From the NCBI RefSeq assembly GCF_958350005.1, contig NZ_CATWFF010000003.1, positions 1 to 33,354 of the forward strand: a stretch of 33,354 nucleotides of DNA, written 5' to 3'. The first letter of the stretch is position 1. Each line of letters opens with the position of its first letter. Made by a program: the position numbers and the translations under genes. Source of the DNA: an uncultured Megasphaera sp. (lineage in GTDB: Bacteria > Bacillota > Negativicutes > Veillonellales > Megasphaeraceae). This document shows, piece after piece, positions 6,881 to 15,264 of the stretch. The notes beneath the pieces were generated by a model, which was given only the letters and a program-made list of their open reading frames with translations, made no database searches and had not been told where the DNA came from.

Positions 6881-9019
6881 CTATGCTTTATTTGCATAAA
6901 TACTGGGTACTCCCTGAACGTCGGCACACCTGGTGTGACAGCTGCTGTTGCTGCATACCCAAAAGGCACCATAAGGTCCTTCTTTGCGGATAAAATATCC
7001 CGTCCGGCATCGCGGACAGGAATAGGAAGACGTCTGGAGAGGCTTTCCCGGCGCTGCTGCAGAAGAAGACGGGGTAACGGGCTCTGTGTACCGACAGGCC
7101 GGAAAATTGCTGCAGCCATAAAAATCACCGTATTTGCCATGGCGCCTTACCAGAGCACTGCCGCAGAGCGGACAGGACTTACCTCCCGTCACAGCCGATA
7201 CGAGAGCAGCCGCAGCCTGAATGAGCTTATTCATAAAGCCTGTCTGTTCCTGCAGAAAGGCCGTAAGACTTCCTTTTCCGGCACTCATCTGATACAGCTG
7301 GTCTTCCCAGACAGCCGTTTCATCAGGATAGAGCATTTCGTCAGGAAGAAGATCGACAAGGACGTAAGCATTTTCGGTAGGCCGCAAATACTTTTTACGG
7401 CCCTCTTCAAGGAGAAATTTCCGCGTCAGCAATTCGCCAATAATAGCCGCCCGCGTCGCTTCCGTACCAATGCCCTGTACTTCTTTCAGCTTATTCTTCA
7501 GCCGTTCGTCTTTGACATATTTATAAATTTCCTTCATAGCTGCAACCAGCGACGAAGACGTAAAGCGCGGCGGCGGTTTTGTCGCCTGCTCGGTGACGGA
7601 GCCGTCCTGAAACTGTACGGCATCGCCTTTGCGGACGACAGGCAGCGCCTGGGCCTCCTTGTCTTCCTCGTCTTTTTCAGCCTGATACAGGCCTTTCCAG
7701 CCCATGACCGTAATGGTCTTGCCGTGAGCGACGAAGGTTTCTCCGGCAGCACTGATAAAAATCCGTGACTGGTCATACTCATGAACGGGATAAAACTGAG
7801 CAATGTATGCCTGAGCGATGAGAAAATAAATATTTCGCTGCACTGTCGTCAGCTTTTCAGGATTACAGGGAACGGTTGTCGGAATAATGGCGTGATGGGC
7901 CGTAATTTTACTGTCATTCCAGGCCCGGCTCTTTATGCGGCTGTCGGCGTTTTCCGCCCACTGTGCCAGCAGGCCGCTGCCTTGCTGCAGATGCTCCAGA
8001 ATCGGTGCGGCATCTTTTCGCTGATTCAGCGGCAGGTATTCGCAGTCCGACCGGGGATAGGTCGTCAGTTTCCGTTCATATAGTTCCTGGGCAGCATCCA
8101 GGACCTGCTGCGGCCCATAGCCGTATTTTTTTCCGGCCAGAATCTGCAGTGATGAAAGAGACAGAGGCAGACGCTGAGATTCTTTCTTTTTGTGTTTCTG
8201 CCATTCGCCAATCGTGCCGTCCCTGTGTTCCTGAAGACGCTGCAGGACCTGCAGGGCTGCGTCTTTTTCAATACACCGCCCTTCTGCATCCAGTCCTTTC
8301 TGCGTGTCCTCAGGCCGCCATTTGGCCTGAATCATGCCGTTGTGGTGCAGAAACGAAGCCTGCACGACATAGTAGGTTACGGCCTGAAAATTGTCGATTT
8401 CCCGCTGACGGCGCACGACCAGTGCCAGTGTAGGCGTTTTGACCCGCCCTACAGGAAATACGCCAGTATGCCCCTGCCGGCGCGCTGCCAGCGTATAGGC
8501 GCGGGATAAATTCATGCCAATAAGCCAGTCTGCCCGGCTGCGGGCCAGGGCAGAATCGCGGAGACTGCGAAAATTCCGGTTATCCCGGAGATCGGCCAGG
8601 GATTCACGGACGCTTTTTTCATCCAGAGCATTTAATAAAATCCGTTCTACAGGCTTCGTATTGCCTACATAATCCAGGATTTCATCAATCAGCAGCTGCC
8701 CCTCCCGGTCCGGGTCTCCGGCATTGACGATGGTATCCGCTTCCTCAATAAGCCGGCAAATGACGGCAAACTGCTCTTTGCTGTTCGGCGATACGAGCAG
8801 TTTCCATGTATCGGGAATGATGGGCAGATCGCTGGCCTTCCAGTGGCGGTATTTGGGATCGTAATCCTGTGGTTCTGCCTGCTGCAGCATATGACCATAG
8901 GCCCAGGTCACGATGCCGCCGCCAGTTGTAATATAGCCGTTCTGCCGCTTCTGTGGCTGTGGCAGGCATTTTGCCAGTTCCCGGGCCATACTCGGCTTTT
9001 CTGCAATGAATAATTTCAT
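6881..9019 (-). CDS. topB: DNA topoisomerase III (type IA)
   Basis: Type IA topoisomerase that passes single strands through a transient 5'-phosphotyrosine nick, acting mainly in decatenation and recombination-intermediate resolution. It is 712 aa from ATG 9019. The open frame runs 57 codons further upstream, but that extension overlaps the 3' end of the OLD gene and lacks family similarity. The product begins with the TOPRIM start KLFIAEKPSMARELA (Glu7), has DPDREGQ (Asp102, Asp104), and the active-site tyrosine is Tyr321 in KLTTYPRSDCEYL, close to E. coli Topo III Tyr328. Two C-terminal zinc ribbons follow (CPLCG...CSNFPAC and CPRC...CSNSSC). It lies 26 bases after the OLD nuclease gene and 15 before the TPR gene, so the three are probably one transcript. 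Confidence 0.94.
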   Translation of the reverse strand: MKLFIAEKPSMARELAKCLPQPQKRQNGYITTGGGIVTWAYGHMLQQAEPQDYDPKYRHWKASDLPIIPDTWKLLVSPNSKEQFAVICRLIEEADTIVNAGDPDREGQLLIDEILDYVGNTKPVERILLNALDEKSVRESLADLRDNRNFRSLRDSALARSRADWLIGMNLSRAYTLAARRQGHTGVFPVGRVKTPTLALVVRRQREIDNFQAVTYYVVQASFLHHNGMIQAKWRPEDTQKGLDAEGRCIEKDAALQVLQRLQEHRDGTIGEWQKHKKKESQRLPLSLSSLQILAGKKYGYGPQQVLDAAQELYERKLTTYPRSDCEYLPLNQRKDAAPILEHLQQGSGLLAQWAENADSRIKSRAWNDSKITAHHAIIPTTVPCNPEKLTTVQRNIYFLIAQAYIAQFYPVHEYDQSRIFISAAGETFVAHGKTITVMGWKGLYQAEKDEEDKEAQALPVVRKGDAVQFQDGSVTEQATKPPPRFTSSSLVAAMKEIYKYVKDERLKNKLKEVQGIGTEATRAAIIGELLTRKFLLEEGRKKYLRPTENAYVLVDLLPDEMLYPDETAVWEDQLYQMSAGKGSLTAFLQEQTGFMNKLIQAAAALVSAVTGGKSCPLCGSALVRRHGKYGDFYGCSNFPACRYTEPVTPSSSAAAPGKPLQTSSYSCPRCRTGYFIRKEGPYGAFWVCSNSSCHTRCADVQGVPSIYANKA

Positions 9020-9045
9020 AACATGTTGTTCCTGCTTTCGTGGTA

Positions 9046-10716
9046 TTATGTATCGTTCGGTTCTTCCCGTACTTTGGCCAGCCGGCCGGCTGCTTCGATG
9101 ACGCGGACGAATGCCGGCGGGATTTCTGCTTTTCTCAGAGACTGGCCAATAAGACGGCCTAAAATGACGCCTTTGTTGCTGTAGAGCCATGCAAAATAGT
9201 ACACATACAGGGCCTTGCGGTTTCGGGGATTGACATGACCCAGCATCCGCGCCGGATAGTCATGATAATTCAGTTCCAGCTTGCGGCAGGCCTTGCGCAG
9301 CATGTCTGTCGTTGCCCGGCCATGGTCACCGTTGGCCTGGTAAATGATGCGGTCCAGTTCCCGGCGACGGCCTTTGTCCAGCATGGATTTGGCCAGATCC
9401 ATTTCAAAACAGAGCTCATCTGTAAAGTAGACGCCCCGCTCCCCTTTCCGACTCCCTTTCACGTCGGCATCATACAGGGCAACTGTAGGAATCTTAAAGT
9501 ATTCTAGCAGTTTTTTGATTTTGGCAATGGAACTTTCACCGCGGGCGTTGATCAGACAAATGCCGTAGTAATCAAAGGGCAGATTCAGGGAAGATGCAAA
9601 CAGCTGAAAACAACCGTATTCCGTTTCCCCTTCTACGATGAGGACGCTTCGGGAATAGAGCGCTTCCTTGACTTCAGGGAAATGCATAATCAGGTGCTTC
9701 TGAATTTCTTCACTGAAATGAAAAGACGCACCGCAGGCCGTACATACCTGGCCGGACGCATTGCGGTACATGCGGATAATATTGCGGTAATCATCGACCA
9801 GGGAGTCTGTCGAATGGGTGACGATGAACAGCTGCCCCCGCAGGCCGTCCAGGTCAAACAGAGCTTTCAGGAGCTCACAGAAACGGCTGTCTTCATTGGC
9901 CAGCAGTGATTTGCAGTAATGGAGAATAGACCGCTGCATATAGGGATGGAGATGGACTTCCGGCTCGTCAATGGACACGATAAGGGGCAGAAAGCGCCGT
10001 CCTTTATCGTCAATAATAAGACTTCGTTCCAGCGGTGCCGCTTTGCTCTGTTCCATCATGCAGATACGGGCAATAATGCGCAGGGCCGTAGAAGAAATAA
10101 ATTTCAGCGTATCTGCCAGAGGCCGGTCCTGGCGGCTCAGGAGACGGGACAGGAGGAAGATATCGGCATAATAGGATGAGTCCATCTGACCGACAGCGGC
10201 TTCGTGCTGAATGAAGGCCTGTATATCCGGCCCCAGTTCATCGAGATGGAAGTTTCCCCAGTGAACCAGCTTGGCCCCCAGATTTCGGTAGACCTGGGCC
10301 GGAATTTCCACTTCTTCTGCGTGAGCAGAGGCATGCGAAATATAGCGGATATGGCGAATCATTTCCAGCGGCAGTTCTTCCCCTGTTTCCACATCATACA
10401 TGCGGGGGTATATTTCTTCAATATGCTGGACAATGCGTACGCACATGCGCTGCCGCCGGTCTTCAGGAAAAGCAGCCATATACTCCCGGTCTGATTCGAG
10501 AAGTTCCATGGAAAGGGTGATGGAAATAGGCTGTGTCGGATCGGCAAAATCAGCTTCCCTTATGCCAAAGCCCTGACTTAGCAGGTCCAGGAGACGGAGA
10601 AAGCCGCTTTTGCCGATGGCATTTTCACCGACCAGATAGTTTACCTTTTCGTGAAAGGTCATGGAAACATCTTTTAAATTTCGATAGTTTTTTATATGTA
10701 TCGACTGAATATGCAT
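9046..10716 (-). CDS. OLD-family ATPase/TOPRIM endonuclease
   Basis: Overcoming-lysogenization-defect (OLD) family protein: an ABC/SMC-like ATPase joined to a TOPRIM nuclease. Relatives act in phage defence (P2 Old, GajA) or DNA repair. The 556-aa product has N-terminal IHIKNYRNLKDV, Walker A GENAIGKS (30-37), Walker B LIVSIDEPEVHLHP (Asp250, Glu251) and the H-loop VTHSTDS (His301). The TOPRIM domain follows with VLIVEGETEYG (Glu362, Glu364) and ALYDADVKG (Asp416, Asp418), the metal-binding acidic residues. A CTACG pair of cysteines near 325-328 is unusual but isolated. No UvrD-like helicase (GajB) lies next door, so it is not a Gabija pair and fits class 1. It heads the run OLD-topB-TPR/CSD. 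The N-terminus MHIQSI follows a purine-rich AGGCGGTGGCAG. Confidence 0.88.
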   Translation of the reverse strand: MHIQSIHIKNYRNLKDVSMTFHEKVNYLVGENAIGKSGFLRLLDLLSQGFGIREADFADPTQPISITLSMELLESDREYMAAFPEDRRQRMCVRIVQHIEEIYPRMYDVETGEELPLEMIRHIRYISHASAHAEEVEIPAQVYRNLGAKLVHWGNFHLDELGPDIQAFIQHEAAVGQMDSSYYADIFLLSRLLSRQDRPLADTLKFISSTALRIIARICMMEQSKAAPLERSLIIDDKGRRFLPLIVSIDEPEVHLHPYMQRSILHYCKSLLANEDSRFCELLKALFDLDGLRGQLFIVTHSTDSLVDDYRNIIRMYRNASGQVCTACGASFHFSEEIQKHLIMHFPEVKEALYSRSVLIVEGETEYGCFQLFASSLNLPFDYYGICLINARGESSIAKIKKLLEYFKIPTVALYDADVKGSRKGERGVYFTDELCFEMDLAKSMLDKGRRRELDRIIYQANGDHGRATTDMLRKACRKLELNYHDYPARMLGHVNPRNRKALYVYYFAWLYSNKGVILGRLIGQSLRKAEIPPAFVRVIEAAGRLAKVREEPNDT

Positions 10717-10752
10717 ACTGCCACCGCCTGTCGTAAGGATTTCCCGTCAAAA

Positions 10753-10777
10753 GACATATATGTTATATATTCGACAT
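10753..10777 (-). promoter_or_regulatory. AT-rich palindromic element upstream of the OLD gene
   Basis: The perfect palindrome ACATATATGT (10754-10763) and a repeated GACATA (10753-10758 and 10773-10778) lie 37-60 bases before the OLD start. No good -10/-35 pair was found, so its part in transcription is only a guess. Confidence 0.25.
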
Positions 10778-10800
10778 AAAGGGCGGACTCCCTGCTTTAA

Positions 10801-10816
10801 AACTGCGGCAGCAGTT
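10801..10816 (-). terminator. Weak hairpin after the CHR transporter genes
   Basis: AACTGC (10801-10806) and GCAGTT (10811-10816) form a 6-bp stem with a four-base loop. Read on the minus strand it is followed by a short TTAAA. It is a weak candidate terminator between the transporter operon and the OLD gene. Confidence 0.3.
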
Positions 10817-10855
10817 AATTTGTCCATGGATATGCTGACAGCAGGCCAGAAGCTG

Positions 10856-11422
10856 CTATAACAGGCCTGTCGTGCCCAGCAGCAGACCGAGGATGCCGGA
10901 GCCCAGCAGCACTTTGATGACGCCTGCCTTACGGCGCACTGCCAGAAGGGCAGCAATAAAGACGGCCAGCCCGCCAAAGCTGATAGTATTCAGCTGTGTT
11001 GGCATGGATTCCGTATTCCACAGGGCCAGCCAGATAAAGCTGACGCTGGCGGCACAGATGAGGGCGACAACGGCCGGACGCAGACCGTTTAATACGCCGC
11101 GAATGGGACCGATATCGCCGTAGCGCAGAAAAATCCGGGCCAGAATAATGCCGAGAAGAAACGACGGCGTCACAAAGCCGACAGTCGCACAAACGGCGCC
11201 GCCAATACCGGCGATTTTCGTACCGACAAAGGTGGCCGCATTGATGCCGATAGGACCTGGCGTCATCTGCGAAATCGTAAAAATATCGACGAATTCACTC
11301 ATACTGAGCCAGTGGTACGTTTCGACGACACAGTCCTGAATCAGCGGCATGGAGGCATAGCCGCCGCCGACGCAGAACAGGCCGACTTTGCAGAATTCCC
11401 AGAACAACGTAAGATACAGCAT
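10856..11422 (-). CDS. CHR-family (chromate-type) transporter, half protein 2
   Basis: Inner-membrane protein of the CHR transporter family. Characterised long members export chromate. Short paired members such as this one (188 aa) work as two separately encoded halves. The family pattern is visible: FCKVGLFCVGGGYASMPLI near the N-terminus, then SQMTPGPIGINAATFVG around residues 50-66, followed by about five hydrophobic segments. AAAAAGGAG precedes ATG 11422. It starts 15 bases after the first half, so the two form an operon. The true substrate is unknown. Chromate is the family label and gut or rumen anaerobes rarely meet it, so another anion is possible. Confidence 0.9.
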   Translation of the reverse strand: MLYLTLFWEFCKVGLFCVGGGYASMPLIQDCVVETYHWLSMSEFVDIFTISQMTPGPIGINAATFVGTKIAGIGGAVCATVGFVTPSFLLGIILARIFLRYGDIGPIRGVLNGLRPAVVALICAASVSFIWLALWNTESMPTQLNTISFGGLAVFIAALLAVRRKAGVIKVLLGSGILGLLLGTTGLL

Positions 11423-11437
11423 GACAACCGCTCCTTT

Positions 11438-12019
11438 TTAATTGTATACCGATTTTCGCATCAGCAGCAGACCTGCAAGACCGTCGATCAAAACCAGCAG
11501 CATAATGTTCAGGTCAAAGACCATTTCACCGATACAGGTGACAATAATAATGACAATAGGCAGGGCCAGTTTCTTTTTTACCTGTTTAACCAGCAAATCA
11601 ATGGCGACATTGACGATCAGTGCCGTAGCACCGCACTGCATGCCCCGCAGGAACAGGCGAATCCATTCATTCTGCACGACATAGTCATAACAGTAGGAAA
11701 TAATCGACAGCGTAATCAGGGGCGGCAGAATCGTCGCTCCCAGGGCTACGATAGTTCCCAGTATGCCAGCCATGCGGTATCCCAGTATAATGGCTGTGTT
11801 GGCTGCAACAATGCCTGGCATAGCCTGGGCAATGGCTACCATATCGAGTGCATTTTTGTCGTCAATCCAGTGATATTGATCGACGTATTTTGATTTCAGC
11901 AGCGGAATGATGATGAAGCCGCCGCCAACAGTAAAGGCACTGATGAGGAAGGTAGATTTAAATAAATTCCAGAAAAAATGGCCGTCTTTCTTCGACACCG
12001 TGGACGTATTGGGTTCCAT
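11438..12019 (-). CDS. CHR-family (chromate-type) transporter, half protein 1
   Basis: First half of a paired short-chain CHR transporter, 193 aa. The N-terminus is hydrophilic for about 18 residues. It is followed by the family motif LISAFTVGGGFIIIPLLKSK, then AIAQAMPGIVAANTAIILGY, where the usual PGP of the partner half is reduced to PG. Hydrophobic segments fill the remainder. AGGAGAAG is placed 4 bases before ATG 12019. It is divergent from a LysR gene, the common arrangement in which the regulator controls the transporter. The two halves probably insert in opposite orientations and form one channel, which is a family-level inference. Confidence 0.9.
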   Translation of the reverse strand: MEPNTSTVSKKDGHFFWNLFKSTFLISAFTVGGGFIIIPLLKSKYVDQYHWIDDKNALDMVAIAQAMPGIVAANTAIILGYRMAGILGTIVALGATILPPLITLSIISYCYDYVVQNEWIRLFLRGMQCGATALIVNVAIDLLVKQVKKKLALPIVIIIVTCIGEMVFDLNIMLLVLIDGLAGLLLMRKSVYN

Positions 12020-12046
12020 AGAACTTCTCCTTTCTGATTCCCCCTG

Positions 12047-12075
12047 AGTATAGCACGGAAGAAACCATATGAAAA
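12047..12075 (-). promoter_or_regulatory. Promoter of the CHR transporter operon
   Basis: On the minus strand TTTTCA (12070-12075) and TATACT (12047-12052) are 17 bp apart, about 30 bases before the first transporter gene. The 116-base intergenic region also contains AT-rich sequence before the LysR gene (TATACTATATATAAAT from 12092). A LysR regulator would be expected to bind there. Confidence 0.5.
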
Positions 12076-12135
12076 ATATTTGTTTTATTGGTATACTATA
12101 TATAAATGCTATGGATAAGGAGATGAAAGGCTATT

Positions 12136-12999
12136 ATGGATATTCGCCAGCTGACCTATTTTATTGCTGTTGCCGAAGAAGGACAGATCACGGCAGCAGC
12201 CCGGCGGCTCCATATGGCGCAGCCGCCGCTGAGTCAGCAAATACAAAAACTGGAAGCCGAATTAGGTGTTTCTCTGTTCGACAGGAAACCCCGGCGCATG
12301 CAGCTGACTGATGCCGGAAAAATTCTGCTGCGCCGGGCCCAGCAAATGCTGATACTGGCCGATTCTACGCAGCGCGAACTGATGGACTTCAAAGAAGGCC
12401 TGCACGGCACGCTGAATATTGGGACTGTTTCTTCGTCAGGCAGCATTATCCTGCGCCCTTCTGTTGCCCAGTTTCACCGCCAGTACCGAGGTGTCCGCTT
12501 TGAAATCTACGAGGGGAATACGTATGACATTATTGAAATGCTGACGAAAGGCCTCATTGAAATCGGCATTGTCCGTACGCCTTTTCCGTATGAAACCTTT
12601 CACTGCAAATTTCTCCAGGAAGAGCCTATGAGCATTGCCCTGAACGAGGAGCTGGACTGGTTTCCTACGGCCCAGGAAGTTACCATTCCCGACCTTTCCG
12701 GCCAGCCCCTGATCATTTACCGGCGCTTTGATCAGCTCATTCATGAAACCTGTGCCGCCTATAATGTAACGCCGACGATTTTCTGCCGCAGCGACGATGC
12801 CCGGACGAGTCTGCTCTGGGCCAATGCCGGCCTGGGTATCGCCGTTATCCCCCAGTCGGCCTTTACCCTGGGAAGCTATTCCCACCTTCATCAGAAGATT
12901 CTGCGGGAACCGCGCCTGTATACCCATATTGCCGCTATTTGGATGAAAAACCGCTACCTTTCTTCTCTGGCAGAAAAATTCATTGAATCCTTTTCCTGA
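12136..12999 (+). CDS. LysR-family transcriptional regulator
   Basis: DNA-binding regulator, 287 aa, probably controlling the divergent CHR transporter genes. The N-terminal winged helix-turn-helix is classical LysR: MDIRQLTYFIAVAEEGQITA, then ARRLHMAQPPLSQQIQKLE and LFDRKPRRMQLTDAG (residues 1-60). A linker helix follows. The effector-binding domain (about 90-287) has GTLNIGTVSSSGSIILRPSV and the LGIAVIP block near 236 typical of the family. The ligand cannot be read from sequence. AAAGG (12126-12130) precedes ATG 12136. It converges with the nucleoid-associated protein gene, leaving a gap of 9 bases and no clear hairpin. Confidence 0.92.
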   Translation: MDIRQLTYFIAVAEEGQITAAARRLHMAQPPLSQQIQKLEAELGVSLFDRKPRRMQLTDAGKILLRRAQQMLILADSTQRELMDFKEGLHGTLNIGTVSSSGSIILRPSVAQFHRQYRGVRFEIYEGNTYDIIEMLTKGLIEIGIVRTPFPYETFHCKFLQEEPMSIALNEELDWFPTAQEVTIPDLSGQPLIIYRRFDQLIHETCAAYNVTPTIFCRSDDARTSLLWANAGLGIAVIPQSAFTLGSYSHLHQKILREPRLYTHIAAIWMKNRYLSSLAEKFIESFS

Positions 13000-13008
13000 A
13001 AACACATC

Positions 13009-14010
13009 TTACTTATTTATGATTTTGCCGATGCCCTTGAGCTCAATAGAAATGGTACCGTCCGGATTATTAATAAACTGAATGTAATCAGTATTTTCAA
13101 TGTATTCAGAAGGGAAAATGATTTCAATGCCCGTATCGGTTTTAATCTTGTGACTTCTCCCCGTTTTCTGGGCAAATTCCCGACCAATGGCTACATCGTC
13201 AGGGAGCTTTGCTTCCTGCAGCTGCGCTGTAAATTCCTGCCGCATCGGCTCCGATTCGGCAAAAATCATGTCGCCCAGCTGCTGAGGCGAAAAGGTATCG
13301 GCCTGTTCGGTCTGCTCTACCAGATAATGTTTGGCCTTCGACAGGGCTTCGACTGTACTGCCGCCATATTCGTCGGCAACTTTTTCGGCAATTTTGCTGA
13401 CGACGCCGACAGCTTCTTTCGCCGATACGGTCATTGTGCACTGGAGCAGTTTGTCAGGAAGGATATACAGTTCTTCTCCATCCATCTTGCGCTTTATATC
13501 GACGAAGCGGATGGAAAAATCCTGCAGATTGACGATGGCATAGGCCGAGGCTTTCTGCGTCGTCCCCGGCAAAATGGCCTGATGCTGAATCAGCTGATTG
13601 TACACGGCTCCGTCGTCATCCAGAATCTGATGGGTATAGGCCATTTTGTGGTCCAGAAGGAGAATGGCGAGCTGCCGCTGGTCGTCATCATCCCGGAAGT
13701 CGACAACCAGAAGATCCTGCGATGCCGGTTCGTCACAATGGGACAGTATATCGAAGAGGGAACGCGCCGTTTCGGCAGCTGCATCGGCAAAGGACATTTC
13801 TCCGGCAGCCAGTTTCTGCACTGCCTGCTGGTATCGGCTGGTTGCATAAAATATCCCTTTCTTCTGCCCTGCGTCATGAAGGATGCGGGACACGCGCTTA
13901 TTAACATATTCGTATATGACATCACTGGAAAAATCCAGTTCTTTCTGAGATACAATGCACATGTTCGTATGAAAATCGAATACATGCAGTACAGCCTGCT
14001 GTATCATCAT
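13009..14010 (-). CDS. Nucleoid-associated protein, YejK/NdpA family
   Basis: Member of the 37-kDa nucleoid-associated protein family (YejK/NdpA, PF04245). These proteins copurify with nucleoids, and E. coli YejK binds topoisomerase IV. The 333-aa product matches in order: an N-terminal MMIQQAVLHVFDF, a region with LVVDFRDDDDQRQLAILLLDH near residue 100, the LQDFSIRFVDIKRK block at about 163-176, and a beta-rich C-terminus (TDTGIEIIFPSEYIENTDYI). It is cytosolic with no signal peptide. AGGTGAT precedes ATG 14010. It is the last gene of mutY-metallophosphoesterase-yejK, 17 bases after the preceding gene. An intact copy in a Firmicute is less common than in Proteobacteria. Confidence 0.85.
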   Translation of the reverse strand: MMIQQAVLHVFDFHTNMCIVSQKELDFSSDVIYEYVNKRVSRILHDAGQKKGIFYATSRYQQAVQKLAAGEMSFADAAAETARSLFDILSHCDEPASQDLLVVDFRDDDDQRQLAILLLDHKMAYTHQILDDDGAVYNQLIQHQAILPGTTQKASAYAIVNLQDFSIRFVDIKRKMDGEELYILPDKLLQCTMTVSAKEAVGVVSKIAEKVADEYGGSTVEALSKAKHYLVEQTEQADTFSPQQLGDMIFAESEPMRQEFTAQLQEAKLPDDVAIGREFAQKTGRSHKIKTDTGIEIIFPSEYIENTDYIQFINNPDGTISIELKGIGKIINK

Positions 14011-14027
14011 AATATATCACCTGCCTG

Positions 14028-15263
14028 TTATTGATTATGAAGCGTAAAAACGCTGACTTCACGGGAACATCCCAGCCGGAAAGGCAGCCAGTGTCCTGTA
14101 CCGCGGCTGACATAGCCCCAGCAGCCATCCTGCTGAAACAGGCCCCGTAAATACTTAAAGCCTACTGCTTCGACCAGGGGCTCCAGCAGGATGATTTGTC
14201 CGCCGTGGGTATGACCGCTCAGGGTAAGCGGAATATGTCGGGAAAATCCTTCGTCCAGAAAAGCCGAATGATGGGCCAGCATGATGACAAAGGCTTCTTG
14301 CGGCACGCCCTGCAGCGCTTCGTCTACAAAGGAATTCCGCTCTGCTGCAAAGGCTTCGTCGCCGTTGGCAAAGCTGTAATCGGCACCGACAATATAAAAC
14401 GGCGCAGCATCGGTGCCGGAGACGCCAGAAAGGCCCTGTCCCCGGCCCGTACTGGCACAGATGTGACTGTTGCGCAATATGCGCACCGGCGTCTGTAAGA
14501 GCATCTGTGTAATCTCTTCCAGGCCGCGGTAGTATTCATGGTTGCCGTAGCAGAAATCGATGCCGTCAGGAAAGCGACCGGCATTTTGAGTAAGAATCTT
14601 CTGGCACTCCGGCAAATAGGCCAGCTCATCGATTAAATCGCCCGTAATTTCCAGGCGGTTTACCTGCTGTACTGCCAGCTGATCCAGCGCTTTCTGCAGA
14701 TCTTCAGGGCCAAAGAACATGCCCATATGGGCATCGGAGATCTGGCCAATGCGATAGCCCTCCAGATAGTCGGGCAGATTGGGGAAATACAGGTCATGCC
14801 GTACTGTGTCCAGCCGGGTATCACCATCTATATTGCCGTAGCCGCTGGTTGCCAGGGCTGCCAGCGGCAAAGCGGCAGCGGCCCCCTTCAGAAAGGTCCG
14901 CCTCGTCATGTTCGACGAATCAGGCAATGCTTCTGCCGGCTCTGGCTTTACCCGGCCATGAACCAGGCGCCACAAGGCGCAGCCTGCAGCCCATAGCAGC
15001 AGTACAGGCAGGCAGAGGAAAAACATGGTCAGCCAGCTTAGCGAAGCGAGCGTACTGTCATAGAGCAACGGAAAAAGCAAATGTCCCTGCCACTGAGGAA
15101 AAGCCAGGCCATAATAAATGAGCTCACAGACTGCCACGACAGACACAGCCATGGCAGCTGCCAGGAAGGAAATACGCCTTCCCGTTTTCCAGATATAGTC
15201 CCACAGAAACAGGGACAGGGCTGTGACGACAGAGGCAATGAGCAGCAGTACAAGATATCGCAT
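14028..15263 (-). CDS. Membrane metallophosphoesterase with internal Tat motif
   Basis: Calcineurin-like phosphoesterase of the YkuE/LpxG type, 411 aa. Three hydrophobic segments (about 3-22, 32-52, 72-97) are followed by a perfect twin-arginine consensus, TRRTFLK at 120-126, and a second hydrophobic stretch (AAAALPLAALATSG). The metal-binding core comes next: SDAH (Asp177, His179), GDL (Asp209), GNHE (Asn241, His242), AHHSAF and SGHTHGGQ. Relatives hydrolyse UDP-diacylglucosamine or wall-linked phosphate esters, but the substrate is not deducible here. The catalytic domain would sit outside the cytoplasmic membrane. ATG 15263 lies one base after the mutY stop, with no clear ribosome binding site, so translational coupling is likely. 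Confidence 0.88.
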   Translation of the reverse strand: MRYLVLLLIASVVTALSLFLWDYIWKTGRRISFLAAAMAVSVVAVCELIYYGLAFPQWQGHLLFPLLYDSTLASLSWLTMFFLCLPVLLLWAAGCALWRLVHGRVKPEPAEALPDSSNMTRRTFLKGAAAALPLAALATSGYGNIDGDTRLDTVRHDLYFPNLPDYLEGYRIGQISDAHMGMFFGPEDLQKALDQLAVQQVNRLEITGDLIDELAYLPECQKILTQNAGRFPDGIDFCYGNHEYYRGLEEITQMLLQTPVRILRNSHICASTGRGQGLSGVSGTDAAPFYIVGADYSFANGDEAFAAERNSFVDEALQGVPQEAFVIMLAHHSAFLDEGFSRHIPLTLSGHTHGGQIILLEPLVEAVGFKYLRGLFQQDGCWGYVSRGTGHWLPFRLGCSREVSVFTLHNQ

Positions 15264-15264
15264 A

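Noticed and set aside
8065..8289. Small minus-strand frame inside topB and other short frames of 60-110 codons
   Set aside because: These are alternative frames inside clearly real genes with no independent start signals.
9020..9190. 57-codon N-terminal extension of topB
   Set aside because: It overlaps the OLD gene end, has no topoisomerase similarity, and the conserved start KLFIAEKPS is at ATG 9019.
10856..12019. A split ChrA gene broken by mutation
   Set aside because: Both halves have their own start codons and ribosome binding sites, and paired short CHR proteins are a known normal form.
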